Translations under genes and position numbers: made by a program
Notes under the pieces: model-generated
Told to the model about the DNA's origin: nothing
Database searches by the model: none
What the model saw: the letters and a program-made list of their open reading frames with translations, nothing else
Part shown: positions 24,571 through 33,767 of the stretch, piece by piece
How the letters are laid out: each line of letters opens with the position of its first letter
Numbering within the stretch: the stretch's first letter is position 1
Assembly (NCBI GenBank): GCA_903231505.1
Contig: CAFBRK010000283.1
Coordinates: 158,470 to 222,469 of the forward strand
From: Olavius algarvensis associated proteobacterium Delta 3
Lineage (GTDB): Bacteria > Desulfobacterota > Desulfobacteria > Desulfobacterales > CAFBRK01
Length of the DNA: 64,000 nucleotides
Reading direction: 5' to 3'

Positions 24571-25977
24571 ATGACCGACTACCTTCAACCTGCCAAGCAG
24601 ATCCGGACAGTTTCAGAGCTCACGGCCGACATTCAGCAGTTGCTTGAAGACAAGCTTCCGTTTGTTTGGCTGAGCGGTGAAATTTCCAACTTCAGTGCGC
24701 CGGCATCGGGGCATTTTTATTTCACGGTCAAAGACGATCACGCCCAGATCCGTGGCGTCATGTTTCGGTCCCAGAACCGGACCCTCCGCTTTCGGCCGGA
24801 AAACGGGTTGTCGATCGTCGGACTGGGTAGAATCGGCGTGTATGCCCCGAGGGGTGTGTACCAGATCATTTTCGAGTACGTGGAGCCGTCCGGGCTGGGT
24901 GCCGTGCAAGCCGCCTTTGAACAACTCAAGGAAAAGCTCTCCAAGGAGGGGCTCTTCGATCCGGGATTCAAACAGCCGCTCCCCGTTCTACCCCACCATG
25001 TTTGCCTCGTCACGTCGCCGACCGGAGCGGTTGTCCACGATGTGATCCGGATCGCCTTGCGGAGATACCCCAATCTTGCCATTCAGGTGATTCCCGTGAC
25101 TGTCCAGGGTGACGCATCCGAGGACGACATCGTTCGCGCCATTTCCCTGGCCAACGACAGGGTGTCACCCGATGTCGTGATTCTCGCCCGCGGTGGCGGA
25201 TCCCTGGAGGATCTTCAGGCATTCAACTCCGAAGCTGTGGCGCGGGCCATTTTTGCGTCGAACGTGCCGATCGTTTCCGCCGTGGGGCATGAAACCGACT
25301 TTACCATTGCTGATTTTGTTGCCGACCTCCGCGCCCCGACACCATCTGCCGCCGCGGAGATGTGCGTTCCATTGCGCCGCGATCTGGAACGGCAGATCCA
25401 GCAAGGGCGTCATTCGCTGACCGGTTTTATGCTCGGGCTTCTGGATCGTCAGCGGGATCTTGCGGAGGAATCCGGCAACCGGTTGATGCGGGTCCATCCC
25501 TTAAAAAAAATCGAGGCCCTTCGCCTCCTTCTGGACGATCACACCACACGGATGGGCAGATCGTTTCTTGGGTTGCTGGCTTATTTCAGAGAGCGCCTGG
25601 AGTGGCTGACCCATCGGCTTCTCCGTCAAAGTCCACTTTTAATTATTAATAATTATAAAGAATATATGAATGTTATAAGCTATAACCTAAATTATAACAT
25701 TAAATTAATCGTCGAGCGTCTCGGGCATCGCGTTCGGGAAGCCGCGGCGATGCTCGGCGCCATGAACCCGGAGAATATTCTAGCCAGAGGCTACAGCATA
25801 ACCCGAATCCGCCCGGAAGGGCGGATTCTAAGACACGCCAAGGATGCTTCCATAGAACAGCATCTGGACATCACCCTTTCCAAAGGCAGTGTTACGGCGC
25901 AGGTTCTCGGCCGACACCTGCCCGGGGCAACAGCTCAACAGAACAGGAATGAAAATGGCAGCGAAACAGACATTTGA
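24571..25977 (+). CDS. xseA: Exodeoxyribonuclease VII large subunit
   Basis: 468 residues from the ATG at 24571 (a GTG at 24550 is possible). OB-fold about 15-110 (TVSELTADIQQLLE, FVWLSGEISNF, GHFYFTVKD), then the catalytic domain with TSPTGAVVHD, LARGGGSLEDLQAFN and HETDFTIADFVADLRAPTPSAAAE, then a long helical region. Around codons 358-380 (about 25640-25715) the DNA becomes very AT-rich and encodes an Asn/Ile/Tyr-rich stretch unlike the rest. Degrades single-stranded DNA with XseB. Confidence 0.95.
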   Translation: MTDYLQPAKQIRTVSELTADIQQLLEDKLPFVWLSGEISNFSAPASGHFYFTVKDDHAQIRGVMFRSQNRTLRFRPENGLSIVGLGRIGVYAPRGVYQIIFEYVEPSGLGAVQAAFEQLKEKLSKEGLFDPGFKQPLPVLPHHVCLVTSPTGAVVHDVIRIALRRYPNLAIQVIPVTVQGDASEDDIVRAISLANDRVSPDVVILARGGGSLEDLQAFNSEAVARAIFASNVPIVSAVGHETDFTIADFVADLRAPTPSAAAEMCVPLRRDLERQIQQGRHSLTGFMLGLLDRQRDLAEESGNRLMRVHPLKKIEALRLLLDDHTTRMGRSFLGLLAYFRERLEWLTHRLLRQSPLLIINNYKEYMNVISYNLNYNIKLIVERLGHRVREAAAMLGAMNPENILARGYSITRIRPEGRILRHAKDASIEQHLDITLSKGSVTAQVLGRHLPGATAQQNRNENGSETDI

Positions 25978-26209
25978 AAAAGCGATGAAGCAGCTTGAAC
26001 AGATTGTTCAGGAGATGGAATCCGGAGACTTACCGCTTGAAAAAGCGATCCAGAAGTTCGAGGAAGGAATCCGATTGACGCGATTTTGTACGGAAAAACT
26101 GGACGAAACCGAAAAACGGGTCACACTGCTCATGGGCGGCACGGATGGACAGGTATCCGAGGAACCGTTCCCGGACCATGGGGACAAGGGGGAAAGCGTA
26201 TCTCAATGA
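25955..26209 (+). CDS. xseB: Exodeoxyribonuclease VII small subunit
   Basis: 84 residues starting at the ATG at 25955, preceded by AGGA with six-base spacing; it overlaps the xseA end by 23 bases. Family motifs FEKAMKQLEQIVQEMESGDL and LEKAIQKFEEGIRL are clear. The usual third gene of this operon, ispA, does not follow. Confidence 0.93.
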   Translation: MAAKQTFEKAMKQLEQIVQEMESGDLPLEKAIQKFEEGIRLTRFCTEKLDETEKRVTLLMGGTDGQVSEEPFPDHGDKGESVSQ

Positions 26210-26426
26210 GGTCACCACATGCCGCGCAATGTCGCTTCACGCTCAAGGACCGCGACCCGGTATGGCCATGCACGGCAACTACTTGCGTAATAACTCTGAT
26301 TTTGATAACAGACGCCAATCAAACCGGTTGTCACGCCCGACACGGGTCAACCAGCCTGCATTGGGTGAAACGGAAATACCCATCACCACGCTGCCCGGTC
26401 ATCCATACCCCTGAAAGGAAATCCTT
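26210..26426. other. Gap between xseB and dxs where ispA is often found
   Basis: 217 bases with no supported gene. I do not see DDxxD-type prenyltransferase motifs in any frame. AAAGGA at 26415-26420 serves the dxs start. Confidence 0.5.
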
Positions 26427-28316
26427 TTGAGCCTTTTGAAAACTGTTAATTATCCTAATGATATCAAAGAACTACCTAGGTCGGAGCTACCCGTTCTGGC
26501 AGCTGAGATCCGGGATCGGATCGTACACGTGGTCTCTCAAAATGGTGGTCATTTGGCGCCCAGCCTGGGTGCCGTGGAACTGGCCATCGCTATCCACTAT
26601 GTTTTCGATACGCCGAGAGACAAAGTCGTCTGGGATGTGGGCCACCAGGCATATGCCCACAAATTGCTCACCGGTCGCCAGGAACAGTTCCACACCATAC
26701 GGCAATTCGAGGGCCTGTGCGGGTTTACCCGAAAAAGTGAAAGCCCGTTCGATGCCTTCACCACGGGGCACAGCAGCACGTCCATTTCTGCGGGATTGGG
26801 CATGACGTGCGCCAAACACTTAAAACAGGAGCCTGGAAAGGTCATTGCGGTTATCGGGGACGGATCCATGACGGCCGGACTGGCTTTCGAGGGCATGAAT
26901 CAGGCCGGTGACCAGCACAAAGACCTGATCGTGATTCTCAACGATAACGATATGTCCATCGCACCCAACGTGGGGGCGGTGTCCTCCCTGCTCAGCCGGA
27001 CCTTTTCGGTCCGCCGGCTGCAAAACATGAAAAAAGATTTCGGAGGGTTTCTCAAATCCCTGCCTAAAATCGGAGACGATATTTACCAATTCGCGAAGCG
27101 TTCTGAAGATTCATTTAAGACATTTATCACTCCGGGCATGCTCTTTGAGGCGTTTAATTTTGATTATTTTGGTCCCATCAACGGTCACAATCTCGACCAT
27201 CTGATCGATATATTGTTAAATATCAAGAGTCTGGATGAACCTGTCCTGCTGCATGTAACCACCCGGAAGGGAAAGGGATACCGGCCGGCAGAAGAGAATC
27301 CGGTCCATTTTCACGGTGTCGGCTGTTTTGATGAAGGAACCGGCACCTGTATCGACCGCCCCAGCCCCATCCCCACCTACACCAGTGTGTTCGGCCGGAC
27401 CCTCATGGAACTGGCAGGCATCGACGATCGGATTGTGGCCGTCACCGCTGCCATGCCCGAAGGAACGGGGCTGGCGCAGTTTGCCGAGGCGTTTCCGGAT
27501 CGCTTTTTCGATGTGGGGATTGCCGAGCAACACGGGGTGACCTTCGCCGCCGGCATGGCCACAGAGGGATTCAAGCCGGTGGTGGCCATTTACTCCACAT
27601 TCCTGCAACGGGCGTTCGACCAGATACTCCATGACGTCTGTCTCGAATCCATCCCGGTAGTGTTCGCGCTGGACCGGGGAGGCATCGTCGGCGAGGATGG
27701 AGCGACCCACCATGGACTGTTCGACCTGGCGTACTTGCGAATCCTGCCGAACATGGTGGTGATGGCTCCGAAAGACGAAAACGAACTCCGCCGAATGATG
27801 GTCACCGCCCTATCCCACCGGGGTCCCATCGCTCTGAGGTATCCTCGAGGCACCGGCACCGGATGTCAATTGGATCCGGACCCTGCCCCGATTCCCATCG
27901 GCAAGGCGGAAATTTTACGCGAGGGCGACGATCTGCTGATTTTGGCCGCAGGCCGGTCCGTCTCCGATGCCCTCGAGGCCGATGAAGCGCTGCGTCGCGA
28001 GGGCATCGCTGCGACGATCGTCAACTGCCGCTTCATCAAACCTCTGGATGGGGATCTGATTCTCGACCTGGTGCAGCGCATCCCAAGGGTGATTACAGCA
28101 GAGGAACATGTCCTGAGCGGAGGGTTTGGCAGCGCCGTGCTGGAGCTTATTGCCGATAGCGGAATCTCCGGTATTCAGGTGAAACGGATCGGCATCGGCG
28201 ATGTGTTCGTGGAACACGGCACCCAAAACATCCTCCGCAACAAACACGGTGTGGACAGCACCGCCATTGAAGACGCCGCCAGGGCCATCATGCAATGTGA
28301 GGTTCAGCCGGGGTAG
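26427..28316 (+). CDS. dxs: 1-deoxy-D-xylulose-5-phosphate synthase
   Basis: 629 residues with a TTG start supported by AAAGGA. Thiamine-diphosphate motif GDGSMTAGLAFEGMNQAG with LNDNDMSI, the HxxGHQAYAHKLLTGR substrate segment, and a transketolase central domain with AEQHGVTFAAGMA and DRGGIVGEDGATHHG. Joins pyruvate and glyceraldehyde-3-phosphate as the first step of the MEP isoprenoid pathway; ispF lies elsewhere in this window. Confidence 0.96.
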   Translation: MSLLKTVNYPNDIKELPRSELPVLAAEIRDRIVHVVSQNGGHLAPSLGAVELAIAIHYVFDTPRDKVVWDVGHQAYAHKLLTGRQEQFHTIRQFEGLCGFTRKSESPFDAFTTGHSSTSISAGLGMTCAKHLKQEPGKVIAVIGDGSMTAGLAFEGMNQAGDQHKDLIVILNDNDMSIAPNVGAVSSLLSRTFSVRRLQNMKKDFGGFLKSLPKIGDDIYQFAKRSEDSFKTFITPGMLFEAFNFDYFGPINGHNLDHLIDILLNIKSLDEPVLLHVTTRKGKGYRPAEENPVHFHGVGCFDEGTGTCIDRPSPIPTYTSVFGRTLMELAGIDDRIVAVTAAMPEGTGLAQFAEAFPDRFFDVGIAEQHGVTFAAGMATEGFKPVVAIYSTFLQRAFDQILHDVCLESIPVVFALDRGGIVGEDGATHHGLFDLAYLRILPNMVVMAPKDENELRRMMVTALSHRGPIALRYPRGTGTGCQLDPDPAPIPIGKAEILREGDDLLILAAGRSVSDALEADEALRREGIAATIVNCRFIKPLDGDLILDLVQRIPRVITAEEHVLSGGFGSAVLELIADSGISGIQVKRIGIGDVFVEHGTQNILRNKHGVDSTAIEDAARAIMQCEVQPG

Positions 28317-28405
28317 TTTTTTTCACTTGACGATGTGTCGCTGCGTGTCGGAGCCTCGCAGAAATCCTCTAGAATCCGTCGGTAACCTGAGCGACACCGT
28401 CGCGT

Positions 28406-28500
28406 TGTACAGTGGTTGTCATAAATATGTTCCGTTTGCAGACATATGGAAACGATGACCGCAGAGTCGCATCGGAACGCAATTCCGGCAATCGCTATAG
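28406..28500. repeat. Short inverted-repeat element, copy C
   Basis: Left end GTGGTTGTCATAAATATGTT through CCG, right end CGGAACGCAATTCCGGCAAT through CGCTATAG; the outer bases are imperfect inverted repeats. The right end is identical to copy A over about 25 bases. The interior includes GATGACCGCAGAGTCGC. Lies just upstream of tlyA. Confidence 0.65.
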
Positions 28501-28533
28501 AACAGTTGCCGATGTTACCCGCCCTTCCCCGTT

Positions 28534-29268
28534 ATGCAAAAGAAACGACTCGACAGCACGCTGGTGGATCAAGGTCTTGCCAAAAGCCGTCAACGCGCCC
28601 GTTCCCTGATTATGGCCGGTCTGGTGCTGGTTGACGATGTTCCGGTGGACAAACCCGGGACACCGGTGACCGGGTCGGAGCGGATCACGTTGCGTGGCGA
28701 GGATCATCCGTACGTCAGCCGTGGCGGGGTCAAGCTTGAGAAGGCCCTCGAGGCATTCGGGGTAAATGTGAACGGGCGGGTGTGCTTGGATGTGGGGGCC
28801 TCCACCGGCGGGTTCACGGACTGTCTGCTGCGCCATGGGGCCCAAAAAGTCTTCGCCGTGGATGTGGGTTACGGCCAAATCGCCTGGAAACTGCGTCAGA
28901 GTCCCAGGGTGGTGGTGATTGAACGAACCAATATTCGGCACATGTCCAGAGAGGCGATTACCGAACCGGTGGATCTGGCGACCATCGATGTGTCGTTTAT
29001 TTCCCTGAAAATCGTGGTTCCGGCGGTTGTGCCGTATTTAAAACCAAAAGCGGGGATCGTCGCGCTGATCAAGCCGCAGTTTGAAGCCGGAAAGGGTCGT
29101 GTCGGAAAGGGGGGCGTGGTGCGTGATCCTGTCATGCGTGCCGAAATTGTGAAGGATGTGATAGATACCTTTACAAACCGCGGTTTCCGCTGTTCAAACC
29201 CCGAACCATCGCCGATTCGGGGGCCCAAAGGCAATCAGGAATATCTTATCCATCTCTGCCTGCCGTGA
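28534..29268 (+). CDS. tlyA: TlyA-type RNA 2'-O-methyltransferase
   Basis: 244 residues. N-terminal S4 RNA-binding domain (RLDSTLVDQGLAKSRQRARS); FtsJ-like Rossmann methyltransferase with SAM motif CLDVGASTGGFTDCLL, catalytic-tetrad-type Asp/Lys positions (VDVGYGQIAW, ATIDVSFISL, LIKPQFEAG). TlyA proteins methylate cytidines of 16S and sometimes 23S rRNA. Follows dxs on the same strand, a common order, but separated by a repeat element. Confidence 0.92.
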   Translation: MQKKRLDSTLVDQGLAKSRQRARSLIMAGLVLVDDVPVDKPGTPVTGSERITLRGEDHPYVSRGGVKLEKALEAFGVNVNGRVCLDVGASTGGFTDCLLRHGAQKVFAVDVGYGQIAWKLRQSPRVVVIERTNIRHMSREAITEPVDLATIDVSFISLKIVVPAVVPYLKPKAGIVALIKPQFEAGKGRVGKGGVVRDPVMRAEIVKDVIDTFTNRGFRCSNPEPSPIRGPKGNQEYLIHLCLP

Positions 29269-29673
29269 GACATCCGAACGGGACAACGCGTCGTGCCGAT
29301 CCTTCCATGGGGAAAGGCTTCGACATGACACGGAATGGTTCATCCCGCTGTGACATCATCTGGACCCCATACCGTCCTAGCAACCGAATCGAGACAGAAT
29401 GGCCAACGTTAACGTCGATACCGGTTCCGAACCCGATTCCGATACCGATGACTCGGCAGCTTTCAACCGCGTCAACAATCCACACCCTGGACCCCCTGCC
29501 TTCAATCGGAACATATTTATGGCAACTGCTACAATAATCACAACAACGATAAAAGACCCCAACTTCCCACTTGCATTTTTCAGTACCAGATACTAAGAAA
29601 ACAGGGTTTTATCGAGTCGTCACCCCAAAGGTCGCGACGTGAAATCTCATAGAGAGGAGCTTGGATAGCGGAT
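29269..29673. other. Intergenic region of about 405 bp with GATACCG-type repeats
   Basis: No supported gene. It holds degenerate tandem units of the form CGATACCGRTTCCGA (about 29417-29450), resembling those at 34500-34570, and a half copy of the short inverted-repeat family at 29507-29531. Confidence 0.5.
29507..29531. repeat. Short inverted-repeat element, half copy F
   Basis: CGGAACATATTTATGGCAAC followed by TGCTA matches the reverse complement of the left end of copy D (32444-32472) at about 22 of 25 positions. I could not find its partner end. Confidence 0.5.
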
Positions 29674-31740
29674 ATGGCAGAGAATCTACGAAACTTTGTT
29701 CTTGCGGCCCATGGCGGGGCCGGCAAAACCTCTTTGGCCGAGGCCATGATTTTCAAGACAGGACTGACGACCCGTATGGGACGGGTAGAAGACGGAAACA
29801 CCGTTATGGATTTCGAGCCGGAGGAGCTCAAACGCCAATCCAGTATCTCCACCGCATTCTATCAGTTCGAGTGGAACAAACATACCTTCAACCTGATAGA
29901 CACCCCGGGTGATCAGAACTTTTTTTCGGACACCCGATTATGTATGCAGGCCGCCGACGGCGTTGTCATGGTCGTCGACGCCGTGGATGGTGTAAAAGTG
30001 CAAGCTGAACTGGCCTGGGATTTTGCCTCTGAGTTCAATCAGCCCTGTGCCGTGTTTATCAACAAGCTGGACCGGGAACGGGCCGACTTCCGACGGACCT
30101 TTGACGATATTGTTCAGGCCCTGGGCACCCCCAAGCCAATCGTGGTGCAGCTGCCTATCGGCAAGGAAGCTGATTTCAAGGGGGTTGTCGACCTGGTCCG
30201 CATGAAGGCATTTCAATACGATGCCAGCGGCACGGTCACCGTAAGCGACATTCCATCGGACATGCAGGAGTTGGTGGCATCCGAGCGGGAAGCATTTGTT
30301 GAAAACGTGGCCGAAGCCGATGATGCGCTGATCGAAAAGTATCTGGAGGGCGAGGATCTCACCGAAGAAGAGATCCATGCGGCCCTGCGGAGTGGCATCC
30401 TATCTCGAGCCTTTACTCCTGTGCTGTGCGGCTCCGCAACCAACAATATCGGTATCGACCTCTTCATGGACTTTATCGCGGCAAGTATGCCCTCCCCCAT
30501 GGACATGGGACCGCGGACCGGAACAGACCCTTCCAGTGGCGAATCCGTCGAGCGGGCACCGGATCCTGCCGCGCCATTTTCCGCATTTGTATTTAAAACC
30601 GTTGCAGACCCGTACGCAGGCCGACTGTCCATCTTTCGGGTGGTATCGGGGACCCTGGGTGGCGACGGGAACTTCTACAACGTCAACAAGGGCGCCAAAG
30701 AGCGGTTCACACAACTGCTCCGGCTGGCGGGAAAAGATCAAAAGCCGGTCTCCGGCGCCGGTCCCGGGGCCATTGTTGCAGTGGCCAAGCTCAAGGAAAC
30801 CAAAACCGGCGATACCCTGTGCGATGATGCCTCGAAAATTCAGTATTCCTGTGCCGAACCCCTGCCGACCCTGATATCCTACGCGGTCTCTCCGAAATCC
30901 AAGGGAGACGAGGATAAAATTTTCGGCGCCCTGGCAAAGCTTATCGAAGAGGATGTGGCGCTGCAGCTGGATCGCAATGCGGAGACCAAAGAGATTCTTC
31001 TGTCAGGCATGGGCCAGGTGCACATTGAAGCCAGCGTGGAAAAACTAAAGCGAAAGTTCAATGTGGAGGTGGAGCTCAATATACCCAAGGTCCCCTATCG
31101 GGAAACCATCAAGAAAAAAGTCCGGGTCCAGGGCAAGCACAAGAAACAGACCGGCGGCCACGGTCAGTACGGGGACTGCTGGATCCAAATGGAACCGTTG
31201 CCCCGGGGCAGCGGATTCGAATTTGTGGATTCCATCGTGGGCGGGGTGATACCAAAACAGTATATCCCGGCGGTGGAAAAGGGTATTATCGAGTCGTGCC
31301 AGAAGGGTGTTTTGGCAGGGTATCCGTGTATCGACTTTCGGGCCACCCTGGACTACGGATCATTCCACGCCGTGGATTCATCTGAAATGGCGTTTAAAAT
31401 CGCCGGATCCCTCGCTTTTAAGAAAGCGTCCCTGGAAGCGATGCCGATCCTTCTCGAGCCCATCATGGAGATCACCATCGTCACGCCGGAGGAATACATG
31501 GGGGACATCATGGGGGATTTGAACGGAAAGCGCGGTCGCGTCCTGGGAATGGACAGCAAGGGAAAGAATCAGATCATCAAGGCCAATGTCCCCATGGCGG
31601 AATTTCTCACCTACGCCCCGGATCTCAATTCCATGACCGGCGGCCGCGGCATGTATTCATGGACCTTCGCCCACTATGATGAAGTGCCGGCCCAGCTGGC
31701 CCAGAAGATCATCGAGGAGGCCGGCGCAGCCAAGGAGTAG
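29674..31740 (+). CDS. Elongation factor G-like translational GTPase (EF-G2-type paralogue)
   Basis: 688 residues. G1 HGGAGKTS (about 13-20), G3 DTPGD, G4 NKLDRE, then domains II-V with GRGMYSW near the C-terminus. The G3 box reads DTPGD instead of DTPGH, so the catalytic His of canonical EF-G is Asp; the G1 loop is also unusual (GGAGKTS instead of the common DAGKTT). These features mark the paralogue group whose members often lack normal ribosome-dependent GTPase activity. It stands alone, away from the str operon, so it is not the main EF-G. Confidence 0.88.
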   Translation: MAENLRNFVLAAHGGAGKTSLAEAMIFKTGLTTRMGRVEDGNTVMDFEPEELKRQSSISTAFYQFEWNKHTFNLIDTPGDQNFFSDTRLCMQAADGVVMVVDAVDGVKVQAELAWDFASEFNQPCAVFINKLDRERADFRRTFDDIVQALGTPKPIVVQLPIGKEADFKGVVDLVRMKAFQYDASGTVTVSDIPSDMQELVASEREAFVENVAEADDALIEKYLEGEDLTEEEIHAALRSGILSRAFTPVLCGSATNNIGIDLFMDFIAASMPSPMDMGPRTGTDPSSGESVERAPDPAAPFSAFVFKTVADPYAGRLSIFRVVSGTLGGDGNFYNVNKGAKERFTQLLRLAGKDQKPVSGAGPGAIVAVAKLKETKTGDTLCDDASKIQYSCAEPLPTLISYAVSPKSKGDEDKIFGALAKLIEEDVALQLDRNAETKEILLSGMGQVHIEASVEKLKRKFNVEVELNIPKVPYRETIKKKVRVQGKHKKQTGGHGQYGDCWIQMEPLPRGSGFEFVDSIVGGVIPKQYIPAVEKGIIESCQKGVLAGYPCIDFRATLDYGSFHAVDSSEMAFKIAGSLAFKKASLEAMPILLEPIMEITIVTPEEYMGDIMGDLNGKRGRVLGMDSKGKNQIIKANVPMAEFLTYAPDLNSMTGGRGMYSWTFAHYDEVPAQLAQKIIEEAGAAKE

Positions 31741-32380
31741 TCGGAAAACACCCTCTGGCCGGAGCATAGCCGTCCCAGAATGCGTCCCAGAGGTTTTCAA
31801 AAAGCACCCGATTTTTGGGGTGGATTCGGGCCGCCCGGGAACATGAGGGATGGTGAAATCGTTTCGAGCGACCATTGCCGACGAGTCTGGTCCGACAGTG
31901 GCGCCAGTTATGCCACATCCCCTTCCCTGCCGACATCGCTTTTCGCTGAGCTGCAAGCAACCGTTTTTCATATTTTAAATTGGGAGCTTTCGGCAACACC
32001 ACGGCGACCCCGGAACGGACAAGCGCTTCGTTGACAAATCGGCCGTCCGGAAGGAACACGTAAGCGAGAATCCGCCCGTACCTGTCCGCAGGCTCGCGCC
32101 CGACTTCCAAAAGGGTCCGCTTGCGGTAAACCAATTCTCTGTTGGCTCGCGTGGCGGCTTTGGCATACGGCTCGGCAGGGTGTTGCTCCCGTGCCATCTC
32201 CGGTGCATTGATCCCGATGTAGCGCACCCGCCGATCATCCGACAAAATAACCGTATCGCCGTCATAAACCCAACGCACATAGCCCCACTGCTCCGCGGAG
32301 GCCGCGGGGGCCGCCATAGCCAACAGTATCAGCCATACGCTTGTGATGCGACAGTAGAAAATTCTTAAGCCAGGGCACAT
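31709..32380 (-). CDS. Secreted thermonuclease (SNase-like) with C-terminal Cys module
   Basis: 223 residues from the ATG at 32380; upstream in-frame sequence runs through a repeat and is not used. Signal peptide about 1-27 (MCPGLRIFYCRITSVWLILL then AMAAPAASA). SNase fold with VYDGDTVIL, RYIGINAPE, GREPADRYGRILAYVF, and VNEALVRSG. After the nuclease comes FHHPSCSRAARIHPKNRVLF and a final GYAPARGC, resembling a small Cys/His module that follows nucleases in related bacteria. The 3' end overlaps the convergent EF-G-like gene by 32 bases. Confidence 0.82.
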   Translation of the reverse strand: MCPGLRIFYCRITSVWLILLAMAAPAASAEQWGYVRWVYDGDTVILSDDRRVRYIGINAPEMAREQHPAEPYAKAATRANRELVYRKRTLLEVGREPADRYGRILAYVFLPDGRFVNEALVRSGVAVVLPKAPNLKYEKRLLAAQRKAMSAGKGMWHNWRHCRTRLVGNGRSKRFHHPSCSRAARIHPKNRVLFENLWDAFWDGYAPARGCFPTTPWLRRPPR

Positions 32381-32443
32381 GAGGTTTACCCAAGATGCAA
32401 CGATTACCGCGGAGACGCTGAGCACGCAGAGGCGATACGTTGT

Positions 32444-32620
32444 TTTATAGCACTTGCCATAACTATGTTCCGTGCTGTTTCTGCTTTTCGCCCTACCCGC
32501 CCTGAGGCCCTCGAAGGGTCGGCGAAAAGCAAAAAGTGACATCACCCCTGCGTCCTCTGCGGCTCTGCGATAATACGTGTCCCGAAACCAATTGGAACGG
32601 AATTCTGACAATCGCTAAAG
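32444..32620. repeat. Short inverted-repeat element, copy D (long form)
   Basis: Left end TATAGCACTTGCCATAACTA through TGTTCCG, right end GGAACGGAATTCTGACAATC through GCTAAAG; these are imperfect inverted repeats. The 120-bp interior has a second hairpin (TGCTTTTCGCC with GGCGAAAAGCA) and a CCTGCGTCCTCTGCGGCTC stretch that resembles the inverse of CCGCGGAGACGCTGAGCACG at 32407-32430. Confidence 0.6.
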
Positions 32621-32651
32621 CAATGCGATCGGTTTCTCGAAGACAGGCGGC

Positions 32652-33761
32652 TTATTTCAGTAAAGCGGCATCCAGTCCGCAGTGGGTAACGGCGCTGCCA
32701 TCCAGCATGGCATTCAGACCGCCGCGATCGGACGGCGTGAATCCCATCGTCTGGTGCCACACCTCATCATCCTCCATGCAAAAATAAATCAAGACCTCCG
32801 GTGCCCGTCGTCGGATCTCGTTCACAACACGTCGATACAGCCGGATACGCAACGGCTTAAAATACCGCATCTTGCCGTCCAAACCCCTCACGAACTCCCC
32901 GTAGATAATGTTGGAGGCCGGAAACCGGTGTTCCACAACGGGCAACAGACTCGGTGGGAACCGGAAGGACCCCATGCTGATCCAGGCGATCTGGTGCGGC
33001 GGAATCCGGTTGAACAGCCGGTTCACCAGGTTTCGGTAATCCGTCTCGCACCCCTTGTAGAGAACCATGGGATCGAAGTGGAAACCGAGCGGATAACCCC
33101 ATTCGGCGCACCGGGCAGCGGCATCGAGCCTGGCATCGATGGCGGCTGTCCGGCGTTCCTCGGAATGAATCACCCGATCGGTGTTGAGGGACCAGGCCAG
33201 AACGGTTTTTTTACGATGGTCCAGATCCTTAAGCCGATTCACATGGGCCGTTTTGGTTTTCAGTTCCAGAACCGCCCGGTTCTGGCCGGAAAATCGGGAG
33301 ATGAGTTTCGGTGAAAGATTTGTCCAACGGTCCCACATGAGGCTGTCGGTAAATTCGCCGGTACCGATTCTGGAAATTTGATGTTCCTGGAAAACGGCCT
33401 TCAACTCGGAAAACAGATCGTCATGGTTGACGAAAAACTGCATCACCGGAGGATGAAAGTATGTCTGGAGGATGCAATAGGAGCAGTCCATGCTGCAGTA
33501 GGTTCCCACATGAAGAATCCGGTATCCACAGCACGTATAGTTGCGTGTCCCCGGGCAGTCCCGAACGAAGGCCCCCCGGTTGCGGGTCAGATACAGGATC
33601 TCTTTTCCCTGCTGGACCGGATCCGCCGCGGCGGACACCGCCTCATACACGATGTCGGGCGTTTTTGCAGGGACCGGGGAAAGCTGCAGGGCGGATTGAA
33701 TCTGCCCAACGGCCGGTGCATCCATGACCGCCGGGTTCACGTAGAGCACGGAGATGGGCAT
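32652..33761 (-). CDS. Spore photoproduct lyase-family radical SAM protein
   Basis: 369 residues. Radical SAM cluster motif CSMDCSYC with Cys89, 93 and 96 (CxxxCxxC). Flanking NYTCCGYRILHVGTYC and the YCILQTYF extension are typical of SPL-like proteins. C-terminal YIYFCMEDDEVW-type segment (LIYFCMEDDEVWH) is conserved in the family. In sporulating Firmicutes SPL reverses the spore photoproduct; here a DNA-repair or other radical role is inferred. Six bases upstream of it ends the cytidylate-kinase-like gene. Confidence 0.85.
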   Translation of the reverse strand: MPISVLYVNPAVMDAPAVGQIQSALQLSPVPAKTPDIVYEAVSAAADPVQQGKEILYLTRNRGAFVRDCPGTRNYTCCGYRILHVGTYCSMDCSYCILQTYFHPPVMQFFVNHDDLFSELKAVFQEHQISRIGTGEFTDSLMWDRWTNLSPKLISRFSGQNRAVLELKTKTAHVNRLKDLDHRKKTVLAWSLNTDRVIHSEERRTAAIDARLDAAARCAEWGYPLGFHFDPMVLYKGCETDYRNLVNRLFNRIPPHQIAWISMGSFRFPPSLLPVVEHRFPASNIIYGEFVRGLDGKMRYFKPLRIRLYRRVVNEIRRRAPEVLIYFCMEDDEVWHQTMGFTPSDRGGLNAMLDGSAVTHCGLDAALLK

Positions 33762-33767
33762 CTCAGT

